From Gari tellinella (Eukaryota > Mollusca > Bivalvia > Cardiida > Psammobiidae), in NCBI GenBank assembly GCA_922989275.2, contig OV277864.1, positions 53,939,550 to 54,003,549 on the forward strand: a DNA stretch of 64,000 nt, given 5' to 3'. Each line of letters opens with the position of its first letter. Within the stretch, counting starts at the first letter, position 1. The translations under genes were made by a program, and so were the position numbers. Of the stretch, positions 1-9,239 are shown one piece after another. Below the pieces are notes generated by a model. The model searched no databases and was not told the origin of the DNA. It saw only the letters and a list, made by a program, of their open reading frames with translations.

Positions 1-188
1 GGTCTTCAGTAGACTATCAGTCGACAGTGCCGATCTCATTGGATGATTGAAAGATAAGAAAACAATATTTGAGATGATATAAATGTTTATATTACATGTT
101 TTTCTATTGTTTTCTTTTTTTAAAATACAATGTAAAAATTATAAAGCATCAACATTCATAATATATAAATATCAATCAATGATCCATC

Positions 189-515
189 TCAGTAGCTCAT
201 ACACAGACGAATGCCGAAAGCGCAATCATCATCTTCATCATCGTCTACGAACTCGACAATAACCATCTCCTCCTCAACTACAATCATCTCCTCCTTCACT
301 GGACCTTCTGTGATCTCTTCTACCACGGTGATCTCATTAGCAATCTCTTCAATTGTGGCACATTCTTTAGCAATCTCTTCAGTTACGGTGACATCTCTAG
401 CGGTCACTTCATTTGCGGCGACCTCTTCATTGGCAATCTCTTCCTTTACCATGACTTCTTTAGCAGTCTTGATTATAACCCCCATCTCAATCTCTTCATC
501 ATTTAAGATATTCAT
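189..515 (-). CDS. Candidate acidic last exon of the minus-strand gene
   Basis: Open frame of 108 codons ending in TGA. Just before its first codon the minus strand reads TTACTTTTAG, a good 3' splice acceptor, and an in-frame TAG blocks extension upstream, so a last exon is a better reading than a free-standing gene. The peptide is strongly acidic (Glu with Ile, Val, Ala, Thr), made of degenerate EEIANE-like repeats, and ends in an Asp/Glu run followed by CAFGIRLCMSY. It begins in phase 0, as the donor of the exon at 2637-2772 requires, so the junction is allowed but not shown. No function is recognised. The repetitive DNA could equally be a minisatellite with a chance open frame; a serine-rich frame on the other strand is its shadow. 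Confidence 0.35.
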   Translation of the reverse strand: MNILNDEEIEMGVIIKTAKEVMVKEEIANEEVAANEVTARDVTVTEEIAKECATIEEIANEITVVEEITEGPVKEEMIVVEEEMVIVEFVDDDEDDDCAFGIRLCMSY

Positions 516-605
516 CTAAAAGTAATATGAGAAAGTCATAAAAATCTAAAAGTAATAAGAGAAAGTCATAAAAAATCTATAAGTAATAAGAGAAAGTCTT
601 AAAAC
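516..605. repeat. Three-copy ~30-bp tandem repeat
   Basis: Three near-identical units of the form CTAAAAGTAATAAGAGAAAG followed by TCATAAAA lie head to tail next to the acceptor of the acidic exon. On the minus strand they form the end of the putative last intron. Confidence 0.7.
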
Positions 606-756
606 CAATCTCTTCTATGACAGATTCCCTATCTGGAATATTGAAAATTAAATTATTGTTAACTTGTGCTTCTTCTAATACAATTTGCAGTTGGTGCAAT
701 TGCTAATTAGCTCCTGGAACTTCATACAAACAGTTCCAGTTTCCAATTAAGTCATT
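605..756 (-). other. Coding-like segment with an in-frame stop
   Basis: On the minus strand an acceptor-like CCCCTTATTTAG at 757-768 opens a 152-base stretch with protein-like composition (ends VIEEIG before a GT) but one TAG in the middle. It may be a decayed exon, or two short exons of the minus-strand gene. Nothing else coding is visible between 606 and 1100. Confidence 0.2.
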
Positions 757-1102
757 CTAAATAAGGGGAGATCCTTTGAAAGCACAGAAAACAAAGCAAA
801 TACTGAAAATTGCAGACTCGGTTTAATTGAGTCTGTTCATGAGCAATACTTAAATATGCAACAGTGCTCACGCCCCCTACATGTAGCACCAGCTTAAGCG
901 GAATTCAACTTTCAACTGTAAATGCGCTGAAATCAATGATTCCAAAGGACCAGAAAGTATAACAACACTGAGAATGAAGTACGAAATGAAGCCCATTTTC
1001 ACTATTTAGACCTTTGTTCTATAAAATGTAACTCAAACTGACAAACAGTGCAAACCATAGTCAGAGATTCAGAGGACACTTTACATTTGCAAAGGATAAG
1101 TG

Positions 1103-1352
1103 TACAGTGGAGAATCTGTTATTCTTTCCCAATAAACGCGTTTACGCTAAAACTATTATTAGCAGTGCAAACAGTTTGGAGCCAGATCAGACGCCGGGTA
1201 ACCCGGCGTCTGATCAGGCTCCAAACTGTTTGCCACCAAGATAAACAAGAATTATCAGAATTGTCCAAAAATTGTACTTTTCTACGTTTTAGTGCTTTGC
1301 GTTTGCGTACGTTTGCGTTTAAACGGGAAAGAATATCAGATTCTCCACTGTA
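1103..1352 (+). mobile_element. Family A hairpin element, copy 1
   Basis: TA-flanked element of about 246 bp between the TA dinucleotides. The outer ~26 bp (CAGTGGAGAATCTGTTATTC and on) are inverted at the far end. The flank-to-centre regions differ between arms, and the centre is a ~66-bp perfect palindrome around CCGGGTAACCCGG with TGATCAGACG stems. No coding capacity; the open frames running through its arms recur in every A copy and are artefacts. Confidence 0.85.
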
Positions 1353-1523
1353 CTATTCATACTTACACTGATGTAAAATACGCGTGTATACGTATTTTTA
1401 ATTACCCCATAAATATGCCTTTTTACGCATTTAAATTATACCCCCACAGAAGAACATAGTTCCAATTTTTACAGTCATGAATATATACCATAAGAAATAA
1501 TTTCTATATCAAAGTGTAGCTTA

Positions 1524-1740
1524 ACTCATTCAACCCTGAAACTTTTACTGGACAATTCCAATTTCAAAATAAGTAAAGTCAATTTTTGATTATTTAGAGT
1601 TAATTTGACAATATATTTCAAAATGTTAAACAGTGTAGACCCTGATCAGACGGCTCCTTAATGAGAATGGGACAAGTGTAATCCTCACATGTACACCGTT
1701 TGTAAATGACGAGTTTACTCGTCGCTAGTGTTGAACGTGT
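1524..1740 (+). mobile_element. Family C element nested in D
   Basis: Starts ACTCATTCAACCCTGAAACT after TA and ends near GTTGAACGTGT. The left half of its central palindrome (GTGTAGACCCTGATCAGACG) is present but most of the right half is deleted. The right target dinucleotide has become TG. Confidence 0.7.
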
Positions 1741-1794
1741 TGAAGTAGACTGAAAGTTTAAGGCGAACTCTAATTTACTTTCAGCCTGCTTTAA

Positions 1795-2338
1795 AGGGAC
1801 TCGCAACCGGATGGTGTACTTGTCAAAATAAAATAAAATACTCAAATAAAAGCAAATTTGTGGCATTATTTGGCTTCTGACATTAAAAAAATATGATCAG
1901 TCCAAAAAAAGTCTCAAGAATCGTCACCGAATCTTAGATTTTTAGATATTTTCCATCGTTTTTCTATACCGACTAGTAGACGGTATAGTTGTTGTTGTTG
2001 CTTCTCTACACGGGCTCAGACATAAACACGAGCCGAATTACGAAGTTGTATGCACTTTCGATCGCTACACATTGAAATACGTTAAATCGATCCGAGATAA
2101 ACGGATAGTTCCGTGGTCCATTGGTCTAAGCGGTTTCCCCTATTTTGCCTTCTGTCCGCCAATGCCGGGCCCCGGGTTCGAATCCCACCAGAGACTAATA
2201 TTTTTTTTTGTTGAAATACTTTTTTTTTAAACAGAATTTCTTACATGTATCCTAAACTAATTCTTTATCATTTATATAACCGTTTGACACATATTTACAA
2301 ATTACTATTTTTAATGCACCATCTGGTTGCGAGTCGCT
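1795..2338 (+). mobile_element. Family G element, complete copy, with tRNA-like centre
   Basis: 544 bp between TTAA flanks (1791-1794 and 2339-2342). Terminal inverted repeats AGGGACTCGCAACC and GGTTGCGAGTCGCT extend into GGATGGTG/CACCATCT. The body carries a (GTT)n run, a tRNA-like segment at 2108-2194 and AT-rich arms. It sits in the D stem sequence CTGCTTTAAGTGG, whose two halves are rejoined when G plus one TTAA is removed. No open frame. Confidence 0.8.
2108..2194 (+). repeat. tRNA-like segment (SINE type) inside G
   Basis: Contains a perfect pol III B-box (GGGTTCGAATCCC) and an A-box-like TGGTCCATTGG at the expected upstream distance. The acceptor-stem halves do not pair, so this is a tRNA-derived repeat and not a tRNA gene. 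The same segment occurs at 17800-17851, 25141-25227 (opposite strand) and 35751-35840. Confidence 0.7.
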
Positions 2339-2636
2339 TTAAGTGGTCAACATTCTAACGCTGAATAAAGATTATCTTAGAATCCTTAGCTGAGTTCCGA
2401 AAAAGACTGACAGCATCCTACCCATAGACCCCACCCCTTGTACATAGTTTTAACCAAATTTTAGACCGTTTTATAAGCATGATCCACCTCACCATGCACT
2501 TAGTTGCGCAGAGCCTTAATACGTTCCGGAAGGATCCCGGCTCTTGTAATGGAAGAGGAAGAAGAAGATCTGTTTACGGGTTTTATTAATGATTCAAAAG
2601 CATATACCCAGTAATAAAGATGTTAAACTATCTTAC
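2339..2636. other. Intron of the minus-strand gene, with an alternative 3' exon candidate
   Basis: On the minus strand a strong pyrimidine tract (CTTCTTCTTCCTCTTCC) ends in ATTACAAG at 2543. Splicing the exon at 2637-2772 to this acceptor gives eight more residues (SRDPSGTY) and a stop at 2516-2518. The intron would be only 94 bases. This competes with the acidic exon at 189-515 as the gene's end. A second frame here (ILPERIKALRN, stop) looks protein-like but is out of phase with the known donor. Confidence 0.3.
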
Positions 2637-2772
2637 CATATTGCTGCTCCAGGGATTGTTTATCTCATATTGCATCTCTTTCTCAAGTTGATCTTGTTTG
2701 TATGAGGTTTTCACAAGAGTTGGTCCAACTTTCATGTTGTCCAAGCGTGGCTTCCAGTACAGCTCATAATTT
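2637..2772 (-). CDS. Exon 3 of the minus-strand gene
   Basis: 136 bases. Acceptor TTATTTTCCAG on the minus strand, donor ATG|GTAAGA. Adds one residue completed across the junction (Arg) and 45 codons, including YELYWKPRLDNMKVGP and QLEKEMQYEINNPW. No alternative frame is open throughout between these splice sites with matching phase. Confidence 0.7.
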
Positions 2773-4927
2773 CTGGAAAATAAGATAAAATTAAATGAAA
2801 TAAAATTAGAAAATATTTGTAAATAAAAAAAAAATGCGTATAACAAGCGTATAAGGAAAGTGTATACAGTGGAGAATCTGTTATTCTTTCCCGTTTAAAC
2901 GCAAACGTACGCAAACGCAAAGCACTAAAACGTAGAAAAGAACAACTTTTGGACAATTCTGATAATTCTTGTTTAACTTGGTGGCAAACAGTTTGGAGCC
3001 TGATCAGACGCCGGGTTACCCGGCGTCTGATCTGGCTCCAAACTGTTTGCCCTACAAATAATAGTTTTAGCGTAAACGCGTTTATTGGGAAAGAATAACA
3101 GATTCTCCACTGTATCACGCATAAATCCGACACCATACAGACATGCCAAGCGTATTTTAGAGAAATACTTGAGGCTTTTTAACCCGTTACCCCTACATAG
3201 CATGATTCTAATATTGAAGAGATGTGACCACTTAAAGCAGTTTGAAAGTGAAGCAGAATATAAATGTTCACATAGGACAATTTAACTCTTCAAAAATGCA
3301 CTGTTTTTAAATAATGAGTATACTCGTTGCTGGGGTTCAATGAGCTAATGCTCATGATATGAACATTTATTATATGCCTTTGTATGATATCGAGCGTTTC
3401 CGCGTGTATTTGCTCAGTAAAATACAAGAGTCTGTATCAGCCACCTTGTATCAGCCACTTTGTATTTTACTCTGACCTCGCTTTCGATTTAACGTGACGT
3501 CATTTACGTCTGTGTGTACAAGTGCCGCGTTATTCATTGTGGCAAACAAAAAATCCTGTTCTGCTTCAAATAACTAATAAATTTTGGCTCTAAAATGATT
3601 TAACAATTATTTAATTGTTTCTGGTGTGTATTCAAGGCATATAATAAACACATTACCAATTGGCAGTGTGCTACAGAGTGTTGCATTTAGCTCTCGACGT
3701 TTTTGGCGGAAACAACCGATCAGACTCGCGCCAAGGCGCTCGTCAGATCGGCTATTTCCGCCAAAAACGTCTCGAGCTAAATACATCACTCTGTATCGCA
3801 CTGTCAACTGGTAATGTGTATGTATTTAAGTATGATGCAGAAAGCCCCTAATACAAGTTTTCTTAACAATAACATGTTATCTGTCTAATGGAATTTATTT
3901 GCTACTGCACTAATCATTTAAAGCATAATAATTATTCAATCCAAACAAACCTTTGCGCTGCATCATAATGTCTTCTGTTTGCGGCACGCTCTCTGAACCA
4001 GTTGTATGCATCTGATCCTTCTGGTCTGTAAGAGAACATTGCACTCGTTAAACAGTCTGCAAGCTACGGGGTGATTAGTATTGCAAAATGTTAATATCTA
4101 GATGAGGCGCCGAGTTACTCAGCATCTCACTTGGATACAATCTTAGTGACAATCTTTTTTTAAAGATCCATAATCATGCCTTATTTATTTATTGTTCAAG
4201 ATAAACCGAAACTTGATAGGTACAGTGGAGAATCTGTTATTCTTTCCCGTTTAAACGCAAACGTACGCAAACGCAAAGCACTAAAACGTAGAAAAGAACA
4301 ACTTTTGGACAATTCTAATAATTCTTGTTCACTTGGTGGCAAACAGTTTGGAGCCTGATCAGACGCCGGGTTACCCGGCGTCTGATCTGGCTCCAAACTG
4401 TTTGCAATGCAAATAATAGTTTTAGCGTAAACGCGTTTATTGGGAAAGAATAACAGATTCTCCACTGTAAAGGCCGTAAAACTATGTAAAAACTTGTTTG
4501 TGCCATCGTTTGCCACAATCTTATATAAAAATTTAAAGCATTTTGAATCGTTAAAAATATCGTTGTTGAAAAATATCCCGCATTACCTGTTATGATAATA
4601 ATTTGGGAACGAGTCAAATTCTTTAACTGGAAGCTGTGAAATCTATTTTGAAATAATTAAGTCGATTAAAATCGTCCTGGAATAAACTTATAGTATTACA
4701 ACACCGGTATTAAATAGCATCGACATACAGAGAGAGTAAAATATCCATTAAAACACTTTTGTAAAAAAAAATATATTATATGTTTCACAGACAAGATTAC
4801 ATTCAGTCAATATCGCCAAGTGTAAGACCATTTTCTATGTAACAATCCAGTATATTAACGTTTGTTTCTCTAGAATATTAAACAATAATACTTACAAATC
4901 CCAATAGTGAAAATCTCCTTTGACCAT
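2637..4927 (-). CDS. Small multi-exon gene, unrecognised protein (81 residues visible)
   Basis: Three exons on the minus strand, 4896-4927, 3951-4025 and 2637-2772, have consensus splice sites and join without a stop. Exon 1 ends two bases into a codon, exon 2 starts with one base and ends with two, exon 3 starts with one and ends in phase 0. The peptide begins MVKGDFHYWDL, continues AYNWFRERAANRRHYDAA and then YELYWKPRLDNMKVGPTLV, ending NNPWSSNM at the last visible donor. It is rich in Trp, Tyr, Arg and Lys with no signal peptide, membrane segment or catalytic motif. I do not recognise the family. Small size, composition and an X-box-like promoter word suggest a ciliary or sperm axonemal protein, but that is only a guess. 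The introns hold A, D, N, C and G elements. The 3' end is unresolved (189-515 or 2516-2542). Confidence 0.7.
2867..3112 (-). mobile_element. Family A element, copy 2, in intron 2
   Basis: Reverse of copy 1, TA at 2865-2866 and 3113-3114. Central palindrome intact (CCGGGTTACCCGG). It lies between exons 2 and 3 of the minus-strand gene, so its hairpin would be in the pre-mRNA. Confidence 0.85.
3181..3480. repeat. D and N family fragments in intron 2
   Basis: 3181-3290 is a degraded D piece (ACCCGTTACCCC, CACTTAAAGCAG..GAAAGTGAAGCAGAAT). 3300-3345 is C-like (GAGTATACTCGTTGCTGGGGTTC). 3360-3480 matches the tail of the N element at 39330-39435 (GATATCGAGC, TACAAGAGT, TATTTTACTCTGACCTCG). Confidence 0.55.
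3626..3840. mobile_element. N fold-back element, copy 1
   Basis: Fold-back centred near 3720: CACATTACCAATTGGCAGTG on the left mirrors CACTGTCAACTGGTAATGTG on the right, with TTAGCTCTCGACGTTTTTGG mirrored by the sequence ending CTCGAGCTAA. The loop is GC-rich (CAAGGCGCTCGTC). A second, damaged copy lies at 39176-39330. Confidence 0.7.
3951..4025 (-). CDS. Exon 2 of the minus-strand gene
   Basis: 75 bases. Acceptor GTTCTCTTACAG and donor CAAAG|GTTTGT on the minus strand. Encodes PEGSDAYNWFRERAANRR and HYDAAQ with split codons at both ends that match exons 1 and 3. Confidence 0.7.
4223..4467 (-). mobile_element. Family A element, copy 3, in intron 1
   Basis: TA at 4221-4222 and 4468-4469; nearly identical to copy 2 and in the same orientation. 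From 4470 to 4890 I see only AT-rich intron sequence. Confidence 0.85.
4896..4927 (-). CDS. Exon 1 (start codon) of the minus-strand gene
   Basis: 32 coding bases from ATG (4925-4927) to a textbook donor GTAAGT read on the minus strand. Encodes MVKGDFHYWD plus two bases of the next codon. Context AAG-ATG-G has purine at -3 and G at +4. Confidence 0.65.
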
Positions 4928-5090
4928 CTTGTATATTTATGTCAGTTTGCTTTTGAAATGTGGGATAATTCGCAAAGACGTTGCTTCTTTGAATGACAAG
5001 CTTAAATAATGACTCGTATGTTTCTATGGTACAAACGACGTTAAGTACGTCACATTACGACGTTTACACACCATGACGTCATGTGAACGT
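4928..5090 (-). promoter_or_regulatory. Likely promoter of the minus-strand gene
   Basis: Upstream of the start codon lie GTTTCTATGGTACA (5020-5033), close to the RFX X-box consensus with about two mismatches, a half CRE (TACGTCAC, 5047-5054) and a perfect palindromic CRE TGACGTCA (5074-5081). X-boxes mark many ciliary genes. No TATA box at a clear distance. Function is inferred only from motif and position. Confidence 0.35.
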
Positions 5091-5149
5091 CTTTCGATAT
5101 TTCTATCTAGGATTTCCATGCCGCGGAACATTATAAGGGCAGTCTTCAA

Positions 5150-5266
5150 GGTTATAAAGCGTTTGAGTTGAGTTTGAAGTGGTTCACACTTCACAACCAT
5201 AGGCTCAAATCTGACAAATCAAATGCTTTAGAACGATCTCAGACTCAACTCAAACGCTTTATAACT
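5150..5266. mobile_element. Family I fold-back, copy 1
   Basis: TTATAAAGCGTTTGAGTTGA is mirrored by the far end CAACTCAAACGCTTTATAA. The centre is shortened relative to the copy at 23103-23254. Confidence 0.7.
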
Positions 5267-5349
5267 TTTGACACAGGGTAGTTCTTAGCATGAACAGCAC
5301 CCTCTATGAGGAATATAGATAGCTAGTCTTCAATGGCACGGTTAACCGA

Positions 5350-5776
5350 TTACCCCATTAATACTCCTTTCTACGCCTTTTACGCCTTTTATTTATTCCT
5401 CCTCTGATGAAGTTATTTCCAATTTATACAGTTAGAAATAGTTTCTGTGTTATCACGGGGTGCCAACTGCGTAATATCATTAAACTGTATTGCTACGACA
5501 ACCTATATGGGTATTATATAATACATTTGTATTGCTACGATGTCAGTGTATACAGTGAGAAATGTTTGTCTACGAACACAAAGTTGCCTTCGTGGCGTTT
5601 TAGTGCCACCTGGCTTTAAGCTGTTTTACAGTATTTTTCTTCTTTTGGTTTTGTCCTGCATTAAGATGCAACATGTCTTCAAGACAAGTAAATCATTTTC
5701 CGTTGAGTATATATAAAAATAATTATATATGTGTTAGTATTTCACTTATCCTTCAAAAAGATAGAATCGCTTACAC
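5350..5776. other. D left-end fragment and unassigned sequence
   Basis: 5350-5460 matches the D left arm (CCGATTACCCCATTAATACT, TTTATTTATTCCTCC). From 5460 to 5776 only AT-rich sequence with no splice-bounded frame is seen. Confidence 0.4.
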
Positions 5777-5963
5777 GACTCAAGATAAGAGTAAAATAAA
5801 CAAATGTTACGTTTTCTCACTTATGTTCAGCTCAAAATCCTATGGTGTTACTACTTATTAGAATCGTCTCGAAGAGACGATTCTAATGAGTTGTAACACC
5901 ATAGGGTCTAATGCAGAAATAACGATTTTAGATTTTGAAAAACTCCTGTTATCTAGAGCACTG
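5777..5963 (-). mobile_element. Family K hairpin, copy 1
   Basis: Long hairpin around TCGTCTCGAAGAGACGA with arms CTCATTAGAATCGTCTC and TCCTATGGTGTTACTAC; the ends are diverged from CAGGGCTCCAGATAAG. Confidence 0.65.
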
Positions 5964-6149
5964 TTTTACACCTCTCGTCGTATATATCTTCTCTCCTGAC
6001 ACTAGGAAGCTATAAATATACGTGTGCTGCATCTAGCTAATAGAAATAAAGCATATACGTGCAATAAAGATGGTATCATTCCCTGTTTTATACTTTTGTT
6101 GAATTCACTCTATGGCATTGATAAATACAAATTTGATAAACGTAACATA

Positions 6150-6361
6150 TAATGTAAACCTTTTCTATTACGACCACAAAATTGTGTTAAATATTAGGTG
6201 TTACGTAACGACATGTAACTGCTTAAAGCAAGGTAGCAGTAAAACAGAAAGCTCCTAAAGGAGCTTTTTGCTTTACTGTTACCTTGCTTTAAGCTCTCAT
6301 CTGCCTTTAATACAATCAATAATCCTTTATTTTGATGGTTGTAATAGAGAAAATTTGCTTG
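6150..6361 (+). mobile_element. Family E element, copy 1
   Basis: Ends diverged (TTCTATTACGACCAC left, TTGTAATAGAGA right). The central palindrome AAGCTCCTAAAGGAGCTTTT within the stem GCTTAAAGCAAGGTAGCAGT is intact. Confidence 0.75.
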
Positions 6362-6706
6362 TATTATGTAATCTGTGATGATGCATGCAGTTATTATCAA
6401 TAGTTGTATTGACGTATGAGAGTTGAACAATTTGAATCGAATCTCTAATGGTTTTCATTTGAAACAGTTATACGTTATTAGCTAAGAAATGAACTATTTA
6501 TCAAAATATTCAACGCTTTTGTTACTTTAATGTTCTTTCTCATCTATGCGTTACAAGATTAATGACAATTGTTACTGCATAATATCCCATTAAAACTCAA
6601 ATTCCTTTTGCAAACATTGAACAGATTCACAATTATGTCAATTGAACTTTAAAAAGAACAATAAATGCATAAAGCATATGTTTATTTTGTAAATGCATAA
6701 AGCTTA
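6362..6706. other. No gene seen
   Basis: AT-rich sequence with no repeat family recognised and no frame bounded by convincing splice sites. Confidence 0.5.
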
Positions 6707-6894
6707 ACCCTAGCGACGAGTATACTCGTCATTTACAAACAGTGTACCTGTAAAGAATACACTTGTCATATGCAGGGTCTACACTGTTTGTCATTTTGAA
6801 ATAAAGTGTTAAAATCAACCCTAAATAGTCAAAATTGGACTAGACTTATTTTGAAATTGGATTTTTCCATTAAAAGTTTCTGGGGTGAATGAGT
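6707..6894 (-). mobile_element. Family C element, copy 2 (core lost)
   Basis: TA flanks at 6705-6706 and 6895-6896. Reads ACCCTAGCGACGAGTATACT to TTTCTGGGGTGAATGAGT. Only one half of the central palindrome (GGGTCTACACTGTTTG) remains. Confidence 0.75.
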
Positions 6895-7062
6895 TAAAAG
6901 CGTTTTATTTATGCGTTTGTTTTAAAATGGTGTGTAAGCACCAGTTAGAGACCTGACAAGGAATAACACGATGTGTTATCTTGATCCAAACGGTTAACAA
7001 ATTGCAGCGAATTCTGAGTATGGCCAAATATAGAGGGGAGTCATACCTATTATCTTGTATTA

Positions 7063-7307
7063 ACTCATTATCCCCTGAAACTTCCAATGGACAATTCCAG
7101 TTTAATATAAAGGCTGGTCCATTTTCGACTATTTATGGTGTTTTTTTTATAATATATTTCAAAATAACAAACAGAGAAGACCCTGATCAAAGGGGTGCTG
7201 CAGGAGCCCTCTTATCAGGGTTGCACTGTTTGCATAGTACAAGTGTACTCTTCACATGAACACTTTTGGTAAAGGACGCATTTATGCGTCACTAGGGCTC
7301 AATGAGT
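7063..7307 (+). mobile_element. Family C element, copy 3
   Basis: TA at 7061-7062 and 7308-7309. Ends ACTCATTATCCCCTGAAACT and GGGCTCAATGAGT; the core is imperfect (AGGGGTGCTGCAGGAGCCCT). Confidence 0.8.
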
Positions 7308-7833
7308 TAATATAAGCACTTAACAACGCCCGTCTTTTAATATACGAAATGGGGAGACATATCAAGCAATAGTATGTTACCATATTTCAATAAAACTGTT
7401 CGAGATCATAGTTTTATACATGGGACCATAGTTTGGATTCAGTTCAATAAAAACTTTTCGAATTAAATGCTATCACTCTAGAAAAATGGTGTAATCTTAA
7501 CGTTATTGCGAATTTCTGGTACATGTTGCAAAGAGGTTTGATACCGGGTGTGATTTGGCGTCTTATATGCGGCTGATATGTTCGAGACTCTTATATGTTA
7601 GTTTGGCATCTTATCTGTGTCTGTACATGTACTGTAAAAGACTCTGAGATTCAACTTTGCGTTAAATTTTAAGGGAATCGTTGTTCGGAGGTCTGTTGTA
7701 GGGAGGGAGCACTGTATTGACTTAGATTGACGTGAAATAACTTGATCGCAGACAACCGTATTCTTTTTCAGCACCTTTCTCTCAATCCTGTATTACATTG
7801 CCCGTGTATTCGGTATTATAATCTCTTTGTAAA
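7308..7833. other. No gene; R-element end at 7680-7715
   Basis: Mostly unassigned. GTTGTAGGGAGGGAGCACTG followed by TA at 7691-7712 is the right terminus of an R element whose left end I cannot find with confidence. Confidence 0.5.
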
Positions 7834-8279
7834 CATACCCAGAGTATAAAGGTAATTTGCAAATAGTTTGATACTAAACAGACACCGCGTTACGCGGCGT
7901 CTGATCAGAATCCAAACTGTTAGACAGTCATTTCAATATTTCTTCAGTCTAAATACTTAAAACATAAAATTGAGAAATAGAAGCAGACGACAACTTTTTA
8001 AAGTAGATGACGTCATGGCATTAACTCTTTCCTCCCTAAAACTTTAAATAGACAATTCCAGTTTCCATTTAAGTCTAGTCCATTTCTGACTTTTAAGGGT
8101 TGTTTTTGTCAATTTTGACATTACTGACAAACAGCGAAGACCCTGATCAGAGGGCTCCTTTCGGAGCCCTCTGATCTGGGTCTTCACTGTTTGCATAGGA
8201 CAAGTGTACTATTCTCATGTACACTGTTTGAAAAGCACGCCTATATGCGGGACTAGGGTTCAAAGGGTTAAAGGGGGTA
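7834..8279 (-). mobile_element. Family B element carrying a nested C
   Basis: B body with core GACACCGCGTTACGCGGCGT, the arm AGAAGCAGACGACAACTT and a perfect CRE TGACGTCA at 8008-8015. Its terminal AGTGAAGGGGT appears to be interrupted by C at 8024-8268, the remainder AAAGGGGG following after 8270. Confidence 0.6.
8024..8268 (+). mobile_element. Family C element, copy 4 (best preserved)
   Basis: TA flanks at 8022-8023 and 8269-8270. ACTCTTTCCTCCCTAAAACT to GGGTTCAAAGGGT. The central palindrome GAGGGCTCCTTTCGGAGCCC lies within CAAACAGCGAAGACCCTGAT. Confidence 0.85.
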
Positions 8280-8608
8280 AATTGTATCTTCAATTTGTTA
8301 TTCTTTTTACTGATTTTGGGTGACTACAGTAGCGTTACAGACAGTTTATAACCCGGCGTTTGATCAGGATCCTAACTGTCTGACAGTTTAACAAAAATGA
8401 ATATGTATAAGGTTGGAACAAATGTGCAGATATAATATCAAACTATATGACTATGAACGGGTTTAATCAGAATAATACTTTAGACGGCAATACCCTGGTT
8501 TTCAGTACTATATTGCATGACCCGAATAGATCAATCAATCAATCAGTTGTGTTGATTTACATGAGATGCATTTTTAAAATCCCTATGTGATTGTGTTTCT
8601 TTTGCATA

Positions 8609-8820
8609 ACCCTTTGAAGTCTAACTACTTTTTCGTCTGGAACAATTGTCGTCTTCTAAAGCTGTAAAAACAAATCATATTCTAATTTTCTTTTCCAAAA
8701 TAGGGGCCACAGTATAAAACCGTTTGGATCTTGATGAGACGCCGCGTCATGCGGTGTCTCGTCAATACCCCTACGGATTTTCAATGCTAGCATTGGGTTC
8801 GCCGTTCGTGTGCAAAGGGC
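8609..8820 (+). mobile_element. Family B element, B3 subtype
   Basis: Ends ACCCTTTGAAGTCT and GTGTGCAAAGGGC with TA flanks; core GATGAGACGCCGCGTCATGC. It differs from main B in having GATGAGACG instead of GATCAGACG. Confidence 0.7.
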
Positions 8821-8983
8821 TAATTTGTATTGTCTTTTATAATTTGTAAAGTGCATATGTCTTAAATTCGAGCCGCACTTCACAGACTTTTGAGATGTAT
8901 TCGTTGATTTATTCTAAAATGTCATCCGATAACATTAATTAGCGTCAGACGAATTCTAAAAACTAATAGTAGGCAATTAAAAT

Positions 8984-9193
8984 GCCGTAAAACCTCTCTA
9001 TCACGCCTACTGAATATAAAGCAAATATAAATTGATTGTTTAATAGACATTTGATAGCTTAATGCAGGGTTACAGTAAAACAGAAAGCTTCTTTAGGACC
9101 TTTCTATTTACTGTCACATTGCTTTCAGCAGTCACCTGAAGTTAAGCACCTAATATCTAACACAAATGATTGTTTGTAATAGAAGGGCTTTAC
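8984..9193 (+). mobile_element. Family E element, copy 2 (diverged)
   Basis: GTAAAACCTCTCTATCACG on the left and TGTAATAGAAGGGCTTTAC on the right; the central stem GGGTTACAGTAAAACAGAAA is mirrored with several mismatches. Confidence 0.65.
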
Positions 9194-9239
9194 ATTTAAC
9201 AAAATAAACAAGTTCTATAACAACAAATGTTTTGAAAAT

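Larger units (their letters stand above)
1401..2390 (+). mobile_element. Family D element split by C and G insertions
   Basis: D sequence is recognisable in three pieces: 1401-1523 (left end and ATAGTTCC..TCATGAATATATACC), 1741-1794 (GACTGAAAG..TTTCAGCCTGCTTTAA) and a short right remnant after 2339 (AAGTGGTCA). Removing the C and G elements brings the D consensus together, which shows the insertion order: D first, then C and G. The right end is too decayed to place exactly. Confidence 0.7.

Noticed and set aside
211..519. Serine-rich plus-strand frame
   Set aside because: Mirror of the acidic minus-strand frame; only the minus strand has a splice acceptor and a phase-compatible partner exon.
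2108..2194. Functional tRNA gene
   Set aside because: B-box is perfect but the acceptor stem does not pair and the segment is part of a dispersed repeat.
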